Position numbers and translations under genes: made by a program. A DNA stretch of 64,000 nucleotides from Natronohydrobacter thiooxidans (GTDB lineage: Bacteria > Pseudomonadota > Alphaproteobacteria > Rhodobacterales > Rhodobacteraceae): NCBI RefSeq assembly GCF_001884735.1, contig NZ_MJAP01000003.1, forward strand, positions 124,001 to 188,000, in the 5' to 3' direction. The first letter of the stretch is position 1. Each line of letters begins with the position of its first letter. The notes under the pieces are model-generated. The model was not told the origin of the DNA. It searched no databases and saw only the letters and a list, made by a program, of their open reading frames with translations. This document shows positions 46,059 to 56,042 of this stretch, piece by piece.

Positions 46059-47321
46059 ATGAAACTCAACAGACGCAGATTTCTGGGCACTGCGACGCTC
46101 GCCACCGCCGCGCTGTCCGCCCCGGCGGTGCTGGGCCAGACACGCCCGCGGGTTGTGGTGATCGGCGGCGGTTCCGGCGGCGGCACGGTCGCGCGCTATA
46201 TTGCAAAGGACAGCAACGGCGCCGTCGATGTCACCCTGATCGAACCCACGCGACGCTATTACACCTGCTATTTCTCGAACCTCTATCTGGGCGGGTTCTG
46301 GGACTATGACGCGCTGGGGCATGGCTATGGCACTATCGCGCGCACCGGTGTCAATGTGATCCATGACTGGGCCGTGGGGGTGGACCGCGACGTGAAAACC
46401 GTCGCTTTGGCCTCGGGTGACTCGGTATCCTATGACCGGTTGGTGGTCGCGCCGGGGATCGATTTCGTCGAAGGCTCGGTGCCGGGCTGGAATGTCAGCC
46501 AGCAAAGCCTGATGCCGCACGCCTACAAATCCGGCACGCAGGTTCAGCTTCTGAAGCATCAGATCGAGACCATGCGCGAAGGCGGTCTGTTCGTCATGGT
46601 CGCGCCGCCGAACCCCTATCGCTGCCCGCCGGGACCGGGCGAGCGGGTTTCGATGGTCGCGCATATGCTCACGCAATCCAACCCGACGGCGAAAATCCTG
46701 ATCGTGGACCCGAAAGAGAATTACTCGAAACAGGCCCTGTTCGAGGAAGGCTGGGAACGCCACTATCCCGGCATGGTCACGCGCATCGGCCCCGACATGG
46801 GCGGAGACGATTTCGAAGTACGCCCCGAGTCGATGGAAGTCGTTATCGACGGCGAGGTCGAACAGGCTGATGTCTGCAATGTCATCCCGGCGCAGAAAGC
46901 CGGCAGGATCGCGGAACTGGCAGGGCTGACCAACGATTCGGGCTGGGCCCCGGTGATGCCTGCCGACATGCGCTCGCGGGTGGATGAGAATGTCTTTGTG
47001 CTGGGCGATGCCAGCGCACAGGGCGATATGCCGAAATCGGGTTTCTCGGCCAATTCGCAGGCCAAGGTCGTCGCCAATGTGATCCGCGGCGAATTGACCG
47101 GCAGCCGCATCTTCCCGGCGCGCTATTCCAACACCTGCTGGTCGCTGATCGCCACCGATGACGGTGTGAAAGTGGGCGCGAATTACGAGCCGACCGACGA
47201 GAAGATCGCCAGCGTGTCAAGCTTCATCAGCCAGACCGGAGAGGATGCCGACCTGCGCCGCCAGACCTATGAGGAGAGCATCGGCTGGTATAACGGGATC
47301 GTGGCCGATATTTTCGGCTGA
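46059..47321 (+). CDS. soxF: Flavoprotein SoxF (sulfide dehydrogenase flavocytochrome subunit type)
   Basis: 420 aa with a Tat signal (NRRRFLGTATLATAA). FAD loop VVVIGGGSGGGTVARY (32-47), second FAD site VFVLGDASAQGDMPKSG, and the redox Cys pair in NPYRCPPGP and SNTCWSLI as in flavocytochrome c sulfide dehydrogenase. With the diheme SoxE it can oxidise sulfide or speed reactivation of SoxYZ. Last gene of the operon. Confidence 0.94.
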   Translation: MKLNRRRFLGTATLATAALSAPAVLGQTRPRVVVIGGGSGGGTVARYIAKDSNGAVDVTLIEPTRRYYTCYFSNLYLGGFWDYDALGHGYGTIARTGVNVIHDWAVGVDRDVKTVALASGDSVSYDRLVVAPGIDFVEGSVPGWNVSQQSLMPHAYKSGTQVQLLKHQIETMREGGLFVMVAPPNPYRCPPGPGERVSMVAHMLTQSNPTAKILIVDPKENYSKQALFEEGWERHYPGMVTRIGPDMGGDDFEVRPESMEVVIDGEVEQADVCNVIPAQKAGRIAELAGLTNDSGWAPVMPADMRSRVDENVFVLGDASAQGDMPKSGFSANSQAKVVANVIRGELTGSRIFPARYSNTCWSLIATDDGVKVGANYEPTDEKIASVSSFISQTGEDADLRRQTYEESIGWYNGIVADIFG

Positions 47322-47343
47322 GGCCCTGCCTGCGTCAACAAAC

Positions 47344-47373
47344 AGGGGCGGTGCGGATGCGCCGCCCCTTTTT
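47344..47373 (+). terminator. Rho-independent terminator of the sox operon
   Basis: AGGGGCGG (47344-47351) and CCGCCCCT (47362-47369) with inner pairing, followed by TTTTT, 23 nt after the soxF stop. Confidence 0.85.
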
Positions 47374-47448
47374 CTGTCGCCGGTTTTGCGCGTGCCCGGA
47401 TATTTTGCGGCGGAGAACCGGGCCAGGGCGACAAAAGGGGCTGATAGA

Positions 47449-47549
47449 GCATGTTGCGCAAAAGTGGCCTCCGGTTTTGCGCATCAAAACATGCGACCAC
47501 AATAAGTTATAGCGGGGTGCATGAATGCCAATGAATGCAACCCGCTATA
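47449..47549. repeat. Two adjacent palindromes (REP-like)
   Basis: First: GCATGTT-GCGCAAAA (47449-47463) against TTTTGCGC...AACATGC (47475-47494). Second: TATAGCGGG...TGCAT (47508-47522) against ATGCA...CCCGCTATA (47535-47549). They fill the convergent gap before the fused MFS/spermidine-synthase gene. The first resembles dispersed alphaproteobacterial palindromes that I recall. Confidence 0.6.
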
Positions 47550-47553
47550 GAAC

Positions 47554-49056
47554 CTACCCGCCCGTGCCCAGCAACCGGTCGATCGGGGCGTAGTCATCCG
47601 TCAGCACGATCGCGCGGCGCTCATCGATGATCGCCTGCAGCGAGGCAGAGGACACCCGCACCGCCTGCCGGGGCTCTGGCCCGTCATGATGGATCCGGCT
47701 GACCGGCGAGCGCGCATTGCCCGCCACCATCAGGAAGACCCGGCGCGACTGGCTCTCATCATGGCTGGGATCGGCCCAGATTTCGACCACATCAAAAACC
47801 TCGCGCGCGGTGAGTGTCAGCGAGGCCAGCACATCCAACCGGTCGATATGATCGATGATCGTCATCAGGAAAGACCCGTCCGGGTTCAGCCGCGATGCTG
47901 CCAGTTCAAAGAACTCGCGCGTGATCAGATGTGGCGGCGCCGCGATATCGGTGAAGGCATCGCCAAGGATCAGGTCATAGCTTCTGTCTTCACGCGCCAG
48001 AACGATCCGCGCATCTGCATGGACAACACGCACGCTGTCGGGATCGAACCAGAAGCTTTCGGCGGCAACCTCGGTCACCACCGGGTCGACCTCGGCCACA
48101 GTCACCGCGACCGGCTCGCCCATCTCGACCCAGGCGCGCGGCACCGTATAGGTGCCGCCGCCGATGATGAACCCGTCCCAATGCTCGCGCCCGGCCATGC
48201 GCATCCGCGACAGCCCGTCCTGCATCATGCCATGCGGGGTCAGCATAGCCGAAGCATCAATGCCATCGGAAATGCCATGCACCAGATGATCCAGCACCAT
48301 CAGGCGCACAGGTTCCGCCGGGCCGGGCGAGATATCGACCACCCGAATGCAGAAATAATCGCTCTCGCGCGTGCAGGGATCCGGGCGATAGAGCGCCGCG
48401 CCCGCCAGCATCATCGGGATCAGCGACACCAGTGCCCCCTCGATCACCCAGCGCCGTGTCGCGCGCGCGGCAACAAAGCTGTAGAGCGCGACGGCGACAT
48501 AGACCACCGTGACCACGGTCAGCGTGCCAACCGAGCCCAGCCACGAGATGAACAGGAACCCCGCAGCCAATGTGCCGATGATGGCCCCCCAGGCCCCGGC
48601 GGCAAACATCGCACCAAGCGCACGGCCCGAATGCTCCGGGTGCCGCTGGACCGCGATCTGCGACAGGATCGGTGCCGGAATGCCCGCGAAGAAGGACGGC
48701 AGGAAAAACACCAGCATGGTCAGCGCCACGATGGCCGCGACCGGATCCTGCAAGGCGGTGATCACCGGCCCGGCCACGCCGCGCAGCAGGAACACCGCCC
48801 CCGCCGTCGTCACGGCCGCCAGCACCATGGCCCAGCCATTGGCCCGAAGCGCGCGGTCCGAAGGCCATTCCGCCAGACGTCCGCCAACCCAGTGCCCGGC
48901 GGAAAACCCTGCCAGAACCACCGCGATCACCGATGTCCAGGTATAGAGCGACATGCCGACATAGGGTGCCAGCATCCGCCCGGCCACGATTTCGACCACC
49001 AGCGAGGCTGCAGCAACTGTGGCCTGAATCGCGACCAAAACCCAAAGCCTGTGCAT
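47554..49056 (-). CDS. Fused MFS/spermidine-synthase-like membrane protein
   Basis: 500 aa. The N-terminal 215 residues carry about six to seven membrane segments (VEIVAGRMLAPYVGMSLYTW start is typical). Residues 240-500 form a spermine/spermidine-synthase-like Rossmann domain with IIGGGTYTVPRAW, VTVAEVDPVVTEVA and DLILGDAFTDI. Family members with this fusion have no settled substrate. Interest is added by the polyamine operon elsewhere in the window, but the two are not linked. Confidence 0.8.
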   Translation of the reverse strand: MHRLWVLVAIQATVAAASLVVEIVAGRMLAPYVGMSLYTWTSVIAVVLAGFSAGHWVGGRLAEWPSDRALRANGWAMVLAAVTTAGAVFLLRGVAGPVITALQDPVAAIVALTMLVFFLPSFFAGIPAPILSQIAVQRHPEHSGRALGAMFAAGAWGAIIGTLAAGFLFISWLGSVGTLTVVTVVYVAVALYSFVAARATRRWVIEGALVSLIPMMLAGAALYRPDPCTRESDYFCIRVVDISPGPAEPVRLMVLDHLVHGISDGIDASAMLTPHGMMQDGLSRMRMAGREHWDGFIIGGGTYTVPRAWVEMGEPVAVTVAEVDPVVTEVAAESFWFDPDSVRVVHADARIVLAREDRSYDLILGDAFTDIAAPPHLITREFFELAASRLNPDGSFLMTIIDHIDRLDVLASLTLTAREVFDVVEIWADPSHDESQSRRVFLMVAGNARSPVSRIHHDGPEPRQAVRVSSASLQAIIDERRAIVLTDDYAPIDRLLGTGG

Positions 49057-49114
49057 GTCCCCTCCCCTGATTTTTGCATCACTCTAGGGCGGCACAGGGA
49101 CCGGCGCAATGCGC

Positions 49115-49984
49115 TCAGCCCGCTTTCACCCTTGCGCGCCAGAGCGTGAACAGCCCTGCGCCCACCACCACACAGGTGCCGATCACCACATTGCTGCGCA
49201 GCGTCTCGTTGAACACCAGCACCCCCAGCGCTGCGGCGAAGGGCAGCTGCAGATAGGCGAAGGGCTGGACCGCGCTTGCCTCGGCCAGTTCATAGGCGCG
49301 GATCAGCAGAAAATGGCTGAAAGCCGATGTCATGCAGAGAAGAGCCATCCACAGCCAGTCGCCCGAGACCATCGGCTCCCAGAACCAGATGCCGATCAGC
49401 GTCATGGTGATGGCACCGGTCGTACCGGTCCAGAAAAAGCTGACCGCGGCGCTGTCCTTGCGCGCCGCATAGCGGGTCAGCAGACTGTAGAGCGCGAACA
49501 TGAAGGACGCCAGAAAAGCCAGCAGTGCTGCAGGCTGGAACACGCCAAAGCCCGGTTGCAGGATGATGATCACACCGACAAACCCGATGCCGATGGCCGC
49601 CCAGCGCCGCCAGCCGACCTTCTCGCCCAGAATCGGACCGGACAGCGCCGCGACCAGCAACGGATAGACGGCGAACACAGCATGACTTTCAACCAGCCCC
49701 AGCAGAACGAAGGCCGTGACCATCACGCAGACTTCGAGCGCCAGAAGCACGCCTCTGAAAATCTGGAGCAGAGGCTGTTTCGTCGCAACGGCCTGCCGCA
49801 GACCGCCTGCCTTGCGCGCGGCGACCACAATCACGAAACTGGCGAAGAACCAGTAGCGGATCATGATGATCATGAAGACATTGTATTCCCCCGCCAGATG
49901 GCGCGACAGCCCGTCCTGCATGGCAAAGACAAAGGCGGTGGCGATCATCAGCCAGATGCCCAGCGTGTTGTTCTGCGGTGTCAT
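49115..49984 (-). CDS. EamA/DMT-family transporter
   Basis: 289 aa from ATG 49984, ten hydrophobic segments in two EamA repeats (FVFAMQDGLSRHLAG; LGVLVFNETLR near the end). ATG overlaps the mnmD stop (ATGA), so it is coupled to it. Substrate unknown. Confidence 0.85.
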   Translation of the reverse strand: MTPQNNTLGIWLMIATAFVFAMQDGLSRHLAGEYNVFMIIMIRYWFFASFVIVVAARKAGGLRQAVATKQPLLQIFRGVLLALEVCVMVTAFVLLGLVESHAVFAVYPLLVAALSGPILGEKVGWRRWAAIGIGFVGVIIILQPGFGVFQPAALLAFLASFMFALYSLLTRYAARKDSAAVSFFWTGTTGAITMTLIGIWFWEPMVSGDWLWMALLCMTSAFSHFLLIRAYELAEASAVQPFAYLQLPFAAALGVLVFNETLRSNVVIGTCVVVGAGLFTLWRARVKAG

Positions 49985-50634
49985 GCCATGACCCCCCGGC
50001 TCATATGCCGCTTGCGCCCGTAGCCGGGGCTGCGCGTCACGGCGAATCCGGCCTGCGACAATGCCCGCCGGACATGACCCGCTGCCGTGTAGGTCGCGAA
50101 TGTCCCCCCCGCTGCGGTATGGGCGCCGACCTGCGCCATCAGCGCCTCGGACCAGAGTTCCGGGTTCTTGGCGGGCGAGAAGCCGTCGAGATACCAGGCA
50201 TCCGCCCTGCCCTGCCACTCGGGCAAGGTCTGGCGCGCATCGCCGACAATGATGTCGACCTCCAGCGCCCCGAGCGAGAATTGCCGCGCACCGCGCGCCC
50301 ATGCCGCGATCAACTCTGATGCGTCAAGCTCTGGAAAGGCTGCAAGCGCGCGCGCCATGTCGTCGGGCGCCATCGGAAAGGCCTCGAAACTGGTGTAGAA
50401 TACCGGACCTTCGGTCACGATGGCCGCTGTCGCCAGCAGGTTCAGCCCGGTGCCGAAGCCCAGTTCGGCGATCCGGAAACCCGGACGAAGGCGCTCTGGC
50501 AAGCCATTGCCAGACAGGAAGACATGGCGCGTCTCCTCCAGTCCGCTTTGCAACGAGAAATACGGGTCGTCGAACCGGGTCGAGACCGGGATGCGGCCCT
50601 CGCGCCACGCCAATTCTGCAAGCTGGTCCTGCAT
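49981..50634 (-). CDS. mnmD: tRNA (5-methylaminomethyl-2-thiouridine)-methyltransferase MnmD
   Basis: 217 aa, the methyltransferase half of MnmC as a stand-alone protein. SAM loop AELGFGTGLNLLA (56-68) and the DUF752 signature WYLDGFSPAKNPELW (about 147-161) are exact. It makes mnm5 from nm5 at wobble U34. The oxidoreductase half is coded divergently from 50693. Confidence 0.92.
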   Translation of the reverse strand: MQDQLAELAWREGRIPVSTRFDDPYFSLQSGLEETRHVFLSGNGLPERLRPGFRIAELGFGTGLNLLATAAIVTEGPVFYTSFEAFPMAPDDMARALAAFPELDASELIAAWARGARQFSLGALEVDIIVGDARQTLPEWQGRADAWYLDGFSPAKNPELWSEALMAQVGAHTAAGGTFATYTAAGHVRRALSQAGFAVTRSPGYGRKRHMSRGVMA

Positions 50635-50692
50635 CGCACTCTGCTTTATGTCACATGTTCAGCAGTTGTGTCGCGGCGCAGGGGAAATGACA

Positions 50693-51724
50693 ATGGCCGA
50701 TCTGACGATCATGGGCGCGGGCATCTTTGGTCTTGCGCTGGCCTATAGTTGTGCACAGCGCGGGGCCAGAGTGCGGGTGATCGAGAAACGCGCCCCGGGC
50801 GCGGGCTCCAGCGGGGGGCTGGTGGGGGCCTTGGCCCCGCATGTGCCGGAAAACTGGAACACCAAGAAAGCGTTCCAGTTCGAGGCGTTGCGCATGGCTG
50901 GTGGGTTCTGGGCAGAGGTGGCCGCAGTTTCGGGTCGCGATCCGGGTTATGCACGGCTGGGGCGCGTGCAGCCTTTGGCCTCAGACAAGCTCGATCTGGC
51001 CCATAGCCGCGCCGCGCAGGCGCGCGATCTGTGGCAGGGCTTTGCAGAATGGCGGGTCTTGCCCGTGACGGAAGCACCGGGCCTTCCGCTTGATGCGCCC
51101 TCGGGCTGGGTGGTGCATGACACGCTCAGCGCGCGGCTGCAGCCGCGCAAGGCGGGCGCGGCGCTGGTCGGCGCCTTGCAGCATCTGGGCGCATCGGTCG
51201 AGACCGGCGACACGGCCCCCGATGGCGTGGTGGTCTGGGCGACCGGTTACGAGGGCTTGCAGGATCTGTCGCGCGATCTGGGTGCGGATCTCGGGGCGGG
51301 CGTCAAGGGCCAGTCCGTGGCCCTCGCCTTGTCATGCCCGGATGCACCGCAGATATTCGCCGACGGGCTGCATATCGTGCCCCATACCGACGGGACCGTG
51401 GCCATCGGATCGACGAGCGAACGCGCCTTCGATGACCCGTCCGGCACCGATGCGGCCTGCGATGCATTGGTCGCGCAAGCCCGGAGGATCTGCCCCGCCC
51501 TGTGCGACGCGTCCGAGGTCAGCCGCTGGGCCGGTGTCCGGCCACGCGCAAAAAGCCGCGCGCCGCTGATGGGCGCATGGCCGGGGCGCGCAGGACATTT
51601 CGTGTTCAATGGCGGCTTCAAGATCGGCTTTGCGATGGCCCCGGCGCTGGCTGCGATCATGGCCGATCTGGTGCTCGACGGGCGCGACGCCATCCCCGAG
51701 GGCTTTCGCCTCACGACGCCCTGA
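50693..51724 (+). CDS. mnmC: FAD-dependent oxidoreductase, MnmC2-like
   Basis: 343 aa from ATG 50693 (ATG 50687 lies too near its ribosome site). DAO-family FAD loop TIMGAGIFGLALAYSCAQRG (5-24), GGLVGALAPHVPENW, and C-terminal WAGVRPRAKSRAPLMG with FNGGFKIGFAMAP. Head-to-head with mnmD, so it should be the enzyme that converts cmnm5s2U34 to nm5s2U34. Ends convergently inside the glycosyltransferase gene by 14 nt. Confidence 0.85.
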   Translation: MADLTIMGAGIFGLALAYSCAQRGARVRVIEKRAPGAGSSGGLVGALAPHVPENWNTKKAFQFEALRMAGGFWAEVAAVSGRDPGYARLGRVQPLASDKLDLAHSRAAQARDLWQGFAEWRVLPVTEAPGLPLDAPSGWVVHDTLSARLQPRKAGAALVGALQHLGASVETGDTAPDGVVVWATGYEGLQDLSRDLGADLGAGVKGQSVALALSCPDAPQIFADGLHIVPHTDGTVAIGSTSERAFDDPSGTDAACDALVAQARRICPALCDASEVSRWAGVRPRAKSRAPLMGAWPGRAGHFVFNGGFKIGFAMAPALAAIMADLVLDGRDAIPEGFRLTTP

Positions 51725-54700
51725 TTTCGGCGCGCGGCGCAGGCGGGGCCCCGCGAACCGGAAACCGGCGGCGCGGAACCCGCCGGACCACCACCGGCGG
51801 AATAGCTGCGCGCAGGGCCGCAAAATCCGGCGTCTCGGGCAGGCCGCATATCCGGCGCAGGTGTGGACAGGCGGCCAGCGGCACCGACACGCCCGGACGG
51901 TAGAGCAGCTCTCGCCCTTCGGCCTGCAGCGTGAGGTAGCTGCGATACTCCTCGGCATTGTTGAAATGCTGCCCCCGCGCGGCCTCGCGCCGGGCCTTCG
52001 CATGAAATCCGGCATGATATTTGAAATGCCCGAAGGCCAGATCGCGCGCCGCGACCCTGGCCCCGGCGATATAATGCAGTCCCGTCGAAAGCTGCATGAA
52101 CGGGTGATAGCGCAGCAGCGCGTGTTTCTGGGCCACGAAGAGATTGGCGCGCGCAGGCAGCCCCGCTTCTGCCATCAGACGGTGACGCAAGGCGCTGGTC
52201 AGGGTCTTGCCATTCGACCAAGGACCAAGCCCCTGCCAGTCCTCGCGGAACGGCTCGTGATCGACATGGCTTGCCTCAAGGAAGGGCGACAGAGCGAAAC
52301 GCGCGCCCGACAAGGGGCCTTTCGGATAGAGATCGAACATCAGCAGGCGCACGGCCTCACAGGTCCGGAAATCGGCACCGCGCAGCAATTGCGGCAGATC
52401 GGCCCGCACCGCGCCCGCCGCATCGGGAAGCGTCCAGAAGGCCAGCTCATCCGCATCGGCCAGAAGCGACCAGCGCCCCAGCCGGAATTGTGCCATCAGC
52501 GCCTCTTGCCACATCACACCATAGGCCGACTGACGATAGGGCGTATCCGTGGTGAAGACCGAAACATCGGGTTCTGCGACCAGATGCTCCAGCGTGCCGT
52601 CATCCGACCCGTTATCCACGATCAGGAACGCGCCCACGCCCAATTGCCGGTAATGGGTCAGGAAATGATCCAGCAGAGCGCGTTCATTGCGCATGACCGA
52701 AATCACCACAAGCTCGGCGGCCTTCGCCTGCTCCAGCCGCTCGGGCGGGCTGACCAGCGACAGGCCATGCTGCGCCCAACCCAACCCCGCCGGACGGTGG
52801 CACGGCCAGATCGTCATCGGCATCGGCCAGGGGGAAGCCAAAGCATCGCGCGCCTTGCGCGGCGCCGCGCCGGAATCGAGATGCGCCAGCTTTACCGGGC
52901 TACCGGCGAAGGGCAGAAACCCGCTGTGATAGCGTGGCAAAGCGGCCAGTCCGCGCGCTGTGTCGCGAAAGATCGCGATATCGTAATTCGGCCCCGCGAC
53001 CTCGATCCCCGACCGGGCCAGCAGGTCGCCCACCAGCTTGTCTTCCATAAAGGACAGCTGCTCCAGCGCGCGCCCCTGCGGCGTGGCCTGCGCCGCACAA
53101 AGGGCTGCAAGTGCCTGACGGTTCAGAACATATCCCGATCCGCCATCAGCATAGCGTGACGGCTCTGGCGATTTGTCGAGTTCGTGCCGCCCGCGCGCCG
53201 TCTGCGCACGGCCCATATGCCAGGCGCGATCCATCTCACCGGGGGCGCGGTGCAAGGGCCGCCCGTAATAGGGGCGTGTCAGATAGGCCGGATCGGAGAA
53301 AAAGGCGTCCACATCCAGAAAGCAATCATCATCGATCTTGTAGATGCGCGAAAACCCGGTCTGCGCCAGCGCCCATTCGGCCAAAGCGAGGATCTTCTGC
53401 GGCAGTCCCTCATAATCGTCGGGCGCATCGAGCTGCAGATACTGCCCGTCGAAACGCGGCCCTGCGCCCGGTTTCTGCCCAGGCGCGCGCCCGGTCACCA
53501 CGATCAGGGGAATCCCCCATTCCGCCAACCGCTCTCCCCATGCCGCCCGTATCTCGGGCACGCGGCTGGCCAGGTTTGCATGGCAGGAAATCAGCATCAC
53601 GACGGTATCCGCAAAAGGGCTGGACGCCGCGCGCAGCGCCGCAGCCTGCGGATTCTCGGCAAGGCCGGGCCGCATCTGCGCGTCATATGGCAAATGCGCC
53701 CGCAATTCGGCGCGCAAGGCCGGGTCCGGGCTGGCGGCGTCAAAACGGGCGAGAGCAAGCGGCACTGCGGGACATGCCAGCATGCTCTCGGGGGGGAAAC
53801 GTTCTGTGGCTTCGGTCACAAATCCGACGCAGCTCCGCGCGGCCTTGGGATAGCCACGGCGGGCCAGTGCCTCGGCCAGAGCCAGCAAGGCCGCGACGCC
53901 CAGAAACCCCGCCTCTGGCCGGATCAGTCCGCGCGCGGCACTTACGGCAGCCAGCAACTGCGCCCGCGCAAGGGGCGCGCCTTCGCGCAGTGGTTTGAGC
54001 ACGCTCTGCACCTGCTTGCCTAGAGCACGTTGCGCACGCGACATTGGCGGGCGCTCCACATCCGGGGTGGCGACCGGCATAGCGGAACAGGCCGCACGGT
54101 GAACCGCGCTGGAGGTATCCAGCGGCAGCGCCGCCTTTGCCACAGCACTGCGTGGAAAGGCCAGCCAGCGCAGCGCGGCTTCCCCGGCCTGCTGGGGCGT
54201 CGCGATGCCGGTCAATGCGCGCATTTCGGGCAGGCCGACGCTATTGCGACCCCATGCCTCGGGCGACAGAGCAAGGCGGCGCAGCATGTCGCCACCGGCG
54301 ATGGGCCGCGTCAAGAACGGACGTGCTCTGCGGCCCAGCGCCAGCCAGTCACCCTCCATCGCCGCTGCGTGAAGCTTGGCAAAAGCACTGCGCCATGGCA
54401 ACAAGGCCGCGGGCATGCGCGCGGGATCGCGCCGCCAGAAATCCATGTTCAGCCCGTAAGCTTGCAGCGCGAGATCAGTAAAGCGCGGCTGACACCAGTC
54501 TGGCAGTGCGCAAGCTGCCGCGAGCAAGTCCAGCACCCCGGAAATCAGGCGCTGGCATCCCATTTGCGACATATGCGCCGGAGCAAGTGCTGCGATCAGT
54601 TCAAGGAGCGCAAGCGAGATGGCAGCGCGCTGCGCCAAGTCGGGCCTGTTGCCCGCGAGGTCCGGCATGTCTCTGGCCAGAGCGGAGGCGAGCCAGGCCA

Positions 54701-56042
54701 GAGCCGGGGTAACAACCCAGGCGGGGCGCTGATTGCGGGCGGATTTGAGGGTTTGCAGGCAGGTTTGCCAATCGCCAGCGGCCCAGAGCAGCGGCAAGGC
54801 CGCAATCCGGCCCCACGCATCCTGAATATCCGCCCAGTCCTGAACGCCCAGATCGCGCAAGCTTCGCGCCAGCGCATAGGGATCGCCATTCACGCAGAAC
54901 CATTCCGACAGAAGCAAGCCAAGCTGGCGGATCTGCCCAGGATCAAGCTTTTCGCTCTGCACCAGGAAGCGCAATTGCTCCACGGGATCACGCGGGCGCG
55001 GCAGAACGCGGCTGCGATGAAACGCATCGCAGGCAGCAGCAGCGGGGGAATGCCTGAGGGGGGCGAGGACAGGCATGGCAATCTCTGGCGGGGGCGCAAA
55101 ACCGGCCGCGGGATGGCGTTGTGCTTCAGCCGCCAGCACTTCCAGCGCCTCGGACGGTAGGTCAGACCAGAGACCGGCGAAATGCACATGCTCCAGCATC
55201 TGCAACCGTGCCAGCGTGTCATGGCGTATCTGCCAGAGCACCGCTGGCTGCACCAGCAGCCCCAGAATATGCGCCTTGGTCAGCTTGTGGCGCGCAATCA
55301 CATGGCCCGTCCGGTCACGCGCGAGAAGCATCACCTGCGAGCCTTCGCGCCCCTGCCAGACCCGACCCGGCACAAGGGCGGCGCTACAGCCGCCAGTTCC
55401 GGACTGCAGCGGAATGAACGGACGCGCGGTCATGTCATTGCCGGGATCGAACACGGCCTCCATCCCCGGATTCTCCAGCACCAGTTCCAGCCGCGCATTC
55501 AGATGCGCTCCCCCGGCCCCACTCCCCGGCACCACGCGCAGGGCGCAAAGCCCCTCAGGCCATGTGATTGCCCCGATATCGCCAAGACCGGGAAAGCCGC
55601 GCCGCAGGCCAAAACGGCCAGCCGGATCACGACGTGGCAGCGCATCGAGAGATCCCAGGCGCGACCCATCCAGCGACAGGGCCACGCAGATGCCCCGCCC
55701 CAGGCTGCGGCGAAAGTCCAGTTGCAACATATGCGCTGCGCGCCGCAGGGGTGCAGGGAAACTCACCTCCCGCCGCCAGCCACTGGCACACCAGCGATTC
55801 GCGACAACCCGGCCCGCATCGCGGCGCAAGGACAGGTGCAACGGGATCCTCTCCTGTGCGTGATCGCGGAAATCCAGATTGACGACGGCCTGGGCGCGCA
55901 GATCAACCTCCAGCAGGAGTGTCGCTGGCGCCGATATCGCCAGCGCCCCGGCCTCTGCGAGCAATTCGGGCGGGCGCTCCGCACCTGTGGTCACAGGCAT
56001 CCTTGCTGCGCCCTTGCGCGCTGACAGCGGCTCATGTGGCAT
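51711..56042 (-). CDS. Very large protein with two glycosyltransferase-like domains
   Basis: 1443 aa from ATG 56042, which overlaps the sulfotransferase end by 11 nt (ATG 56000 is possible). About 830 N-terminal residues are not recognised: a beta-rich start, then a helical, Ala/Leu/Arg-rich part. A GT-A-like domain follows (VVMLISCHANLASRVPEIR; DxD in YKIDDDCFLDVD; GSGYVLNRQAL). Next is a second, GT2/GT92-like domain (VVISVMRNERALLDHFLTHY; IVDNGSDDGT; LLADADELAFW). Probably cytoplasmic and adds two sugars to a surface polysaccharide or glycoprotein. Coupled to the sulfotransferase gene. Confidence 0.75.
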   Translation of the reverse strand: MPHEPLSARKGAARMPVTTGAERPPELLAEAGALAISAPATLLLEVDLRAQAVVNLDFRDHAQERIPLHLSLRRDAGRVVANRWCASGWRREVSFPAPLRRAAHMLQLDFRRSLGRGICVALSLDGSRLGSLDALPRRDPAGRFGLRRGFPGLGDIGAITWPEGLCALRVVPGSGAGGAHLNARLELVLENPGMEAVFDPGNDMTARPFIPLQSGTGGCSAALVPGRVWQGREGSQVMLLARDRTGHVIARHKLTKAHILGLLVQPAVLWQIRHDTLARLQMLEHVHFAGLWSDLPSEALEVLAAEAQRHPAAGFAPPPEIAMPVLAPLRHSPAAAACDAFHRSRVLPRPRDPVEQLRFLVQSEKLDPGQIRQLGLLLSEWFCVNGDPYALARSLRDLGVQDWADIQDAWGRIAALPLLWAAGDWQTCLQTLKSARNQRPAWVVTPALAWLASALARDMPDLAGNRPDLAQRAAISLALLELIAALAPAHMSQMGCQRLISGVLDLLAAACALPDWCQPRFTDLALQAYGLNMDFWRRDPARMPAALLPWRSAFAKLHAAAMEGDWLALGRRARPFLTRPIAGGDMLRRLALSPEAWGRNSVGLPEMRALTGIATPQQAGEAALRWLAFPRSAVAKAALPLDTSSAVHRAACSAMPVATPDVERPPMSRAQRALGKQVQSVLKPLREGAPLARAQLLAAVSAARGLIRPEAGFLGVAALLALAEALARRGYPKAARSCVGFVTEATERFPPESMLACPAVPLALARFDAASPDPALRAELRAHLPYDAQMRPGLAENPQAAALRAASSPFADTVVMLISCHANLASRVPEIRAAWGERLAEWGIPLIVVTGRAPGQKPGAGPRFDGQYLQLDAPDDYEGLPQKILALAEWALAQTGFSRIYKIDDDCFLDVDAFFSDPAYLTRPYYGRPLHRAPGEMDRAWHMGRAQTARGRHELDKSPEPSRYADGGSGYVLNRQALAALCAAQATPQGRALEQLSFMEDKLVGDLLARSGIEVAGPNYDIAIFRDTARGLAALPRYHSGFLPFAGSPVKLAHLDSGAAPRKARDALASPWPMPMTIWPCHRPAGLGWAQHGLSLVSPPERLEQAKAAELVVISVMRNERALLDHFLTHYRQLGVGAFLIVDNGSDDGTLEHLVAEPDVSVFTTDTPYRQSAYGVMWQEALMAQFRLGRWSLLADADELAFWTLPDAAGAVRADLPQLLRGADFRTCEAVRLLMFDLYPKGPLSGARFALSPFLEASHVDHEPFREDWQGLGPWSNGKTLTSALRHRLMAEAGLPARANLFVAQKHALLRYHPFMQLSTGLHYIAGARVAARDLAFGHFKYHAGFHAKARREAARGQHFNNAEEYRSYLTLQAEGRELLYRPGVSVPLAACPHLRRICGLPETPDFAALRAAIPPVVVRRVPRRRFPVRGAPPAPRAEIRAS

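Noticed and set aside
49109..50023. 304-aa plus-strand frame
   Set aside because: Antisense shadow of the EamA transporter; composition is dominated by Arg, Gln and His as in other GC-rich shadows.
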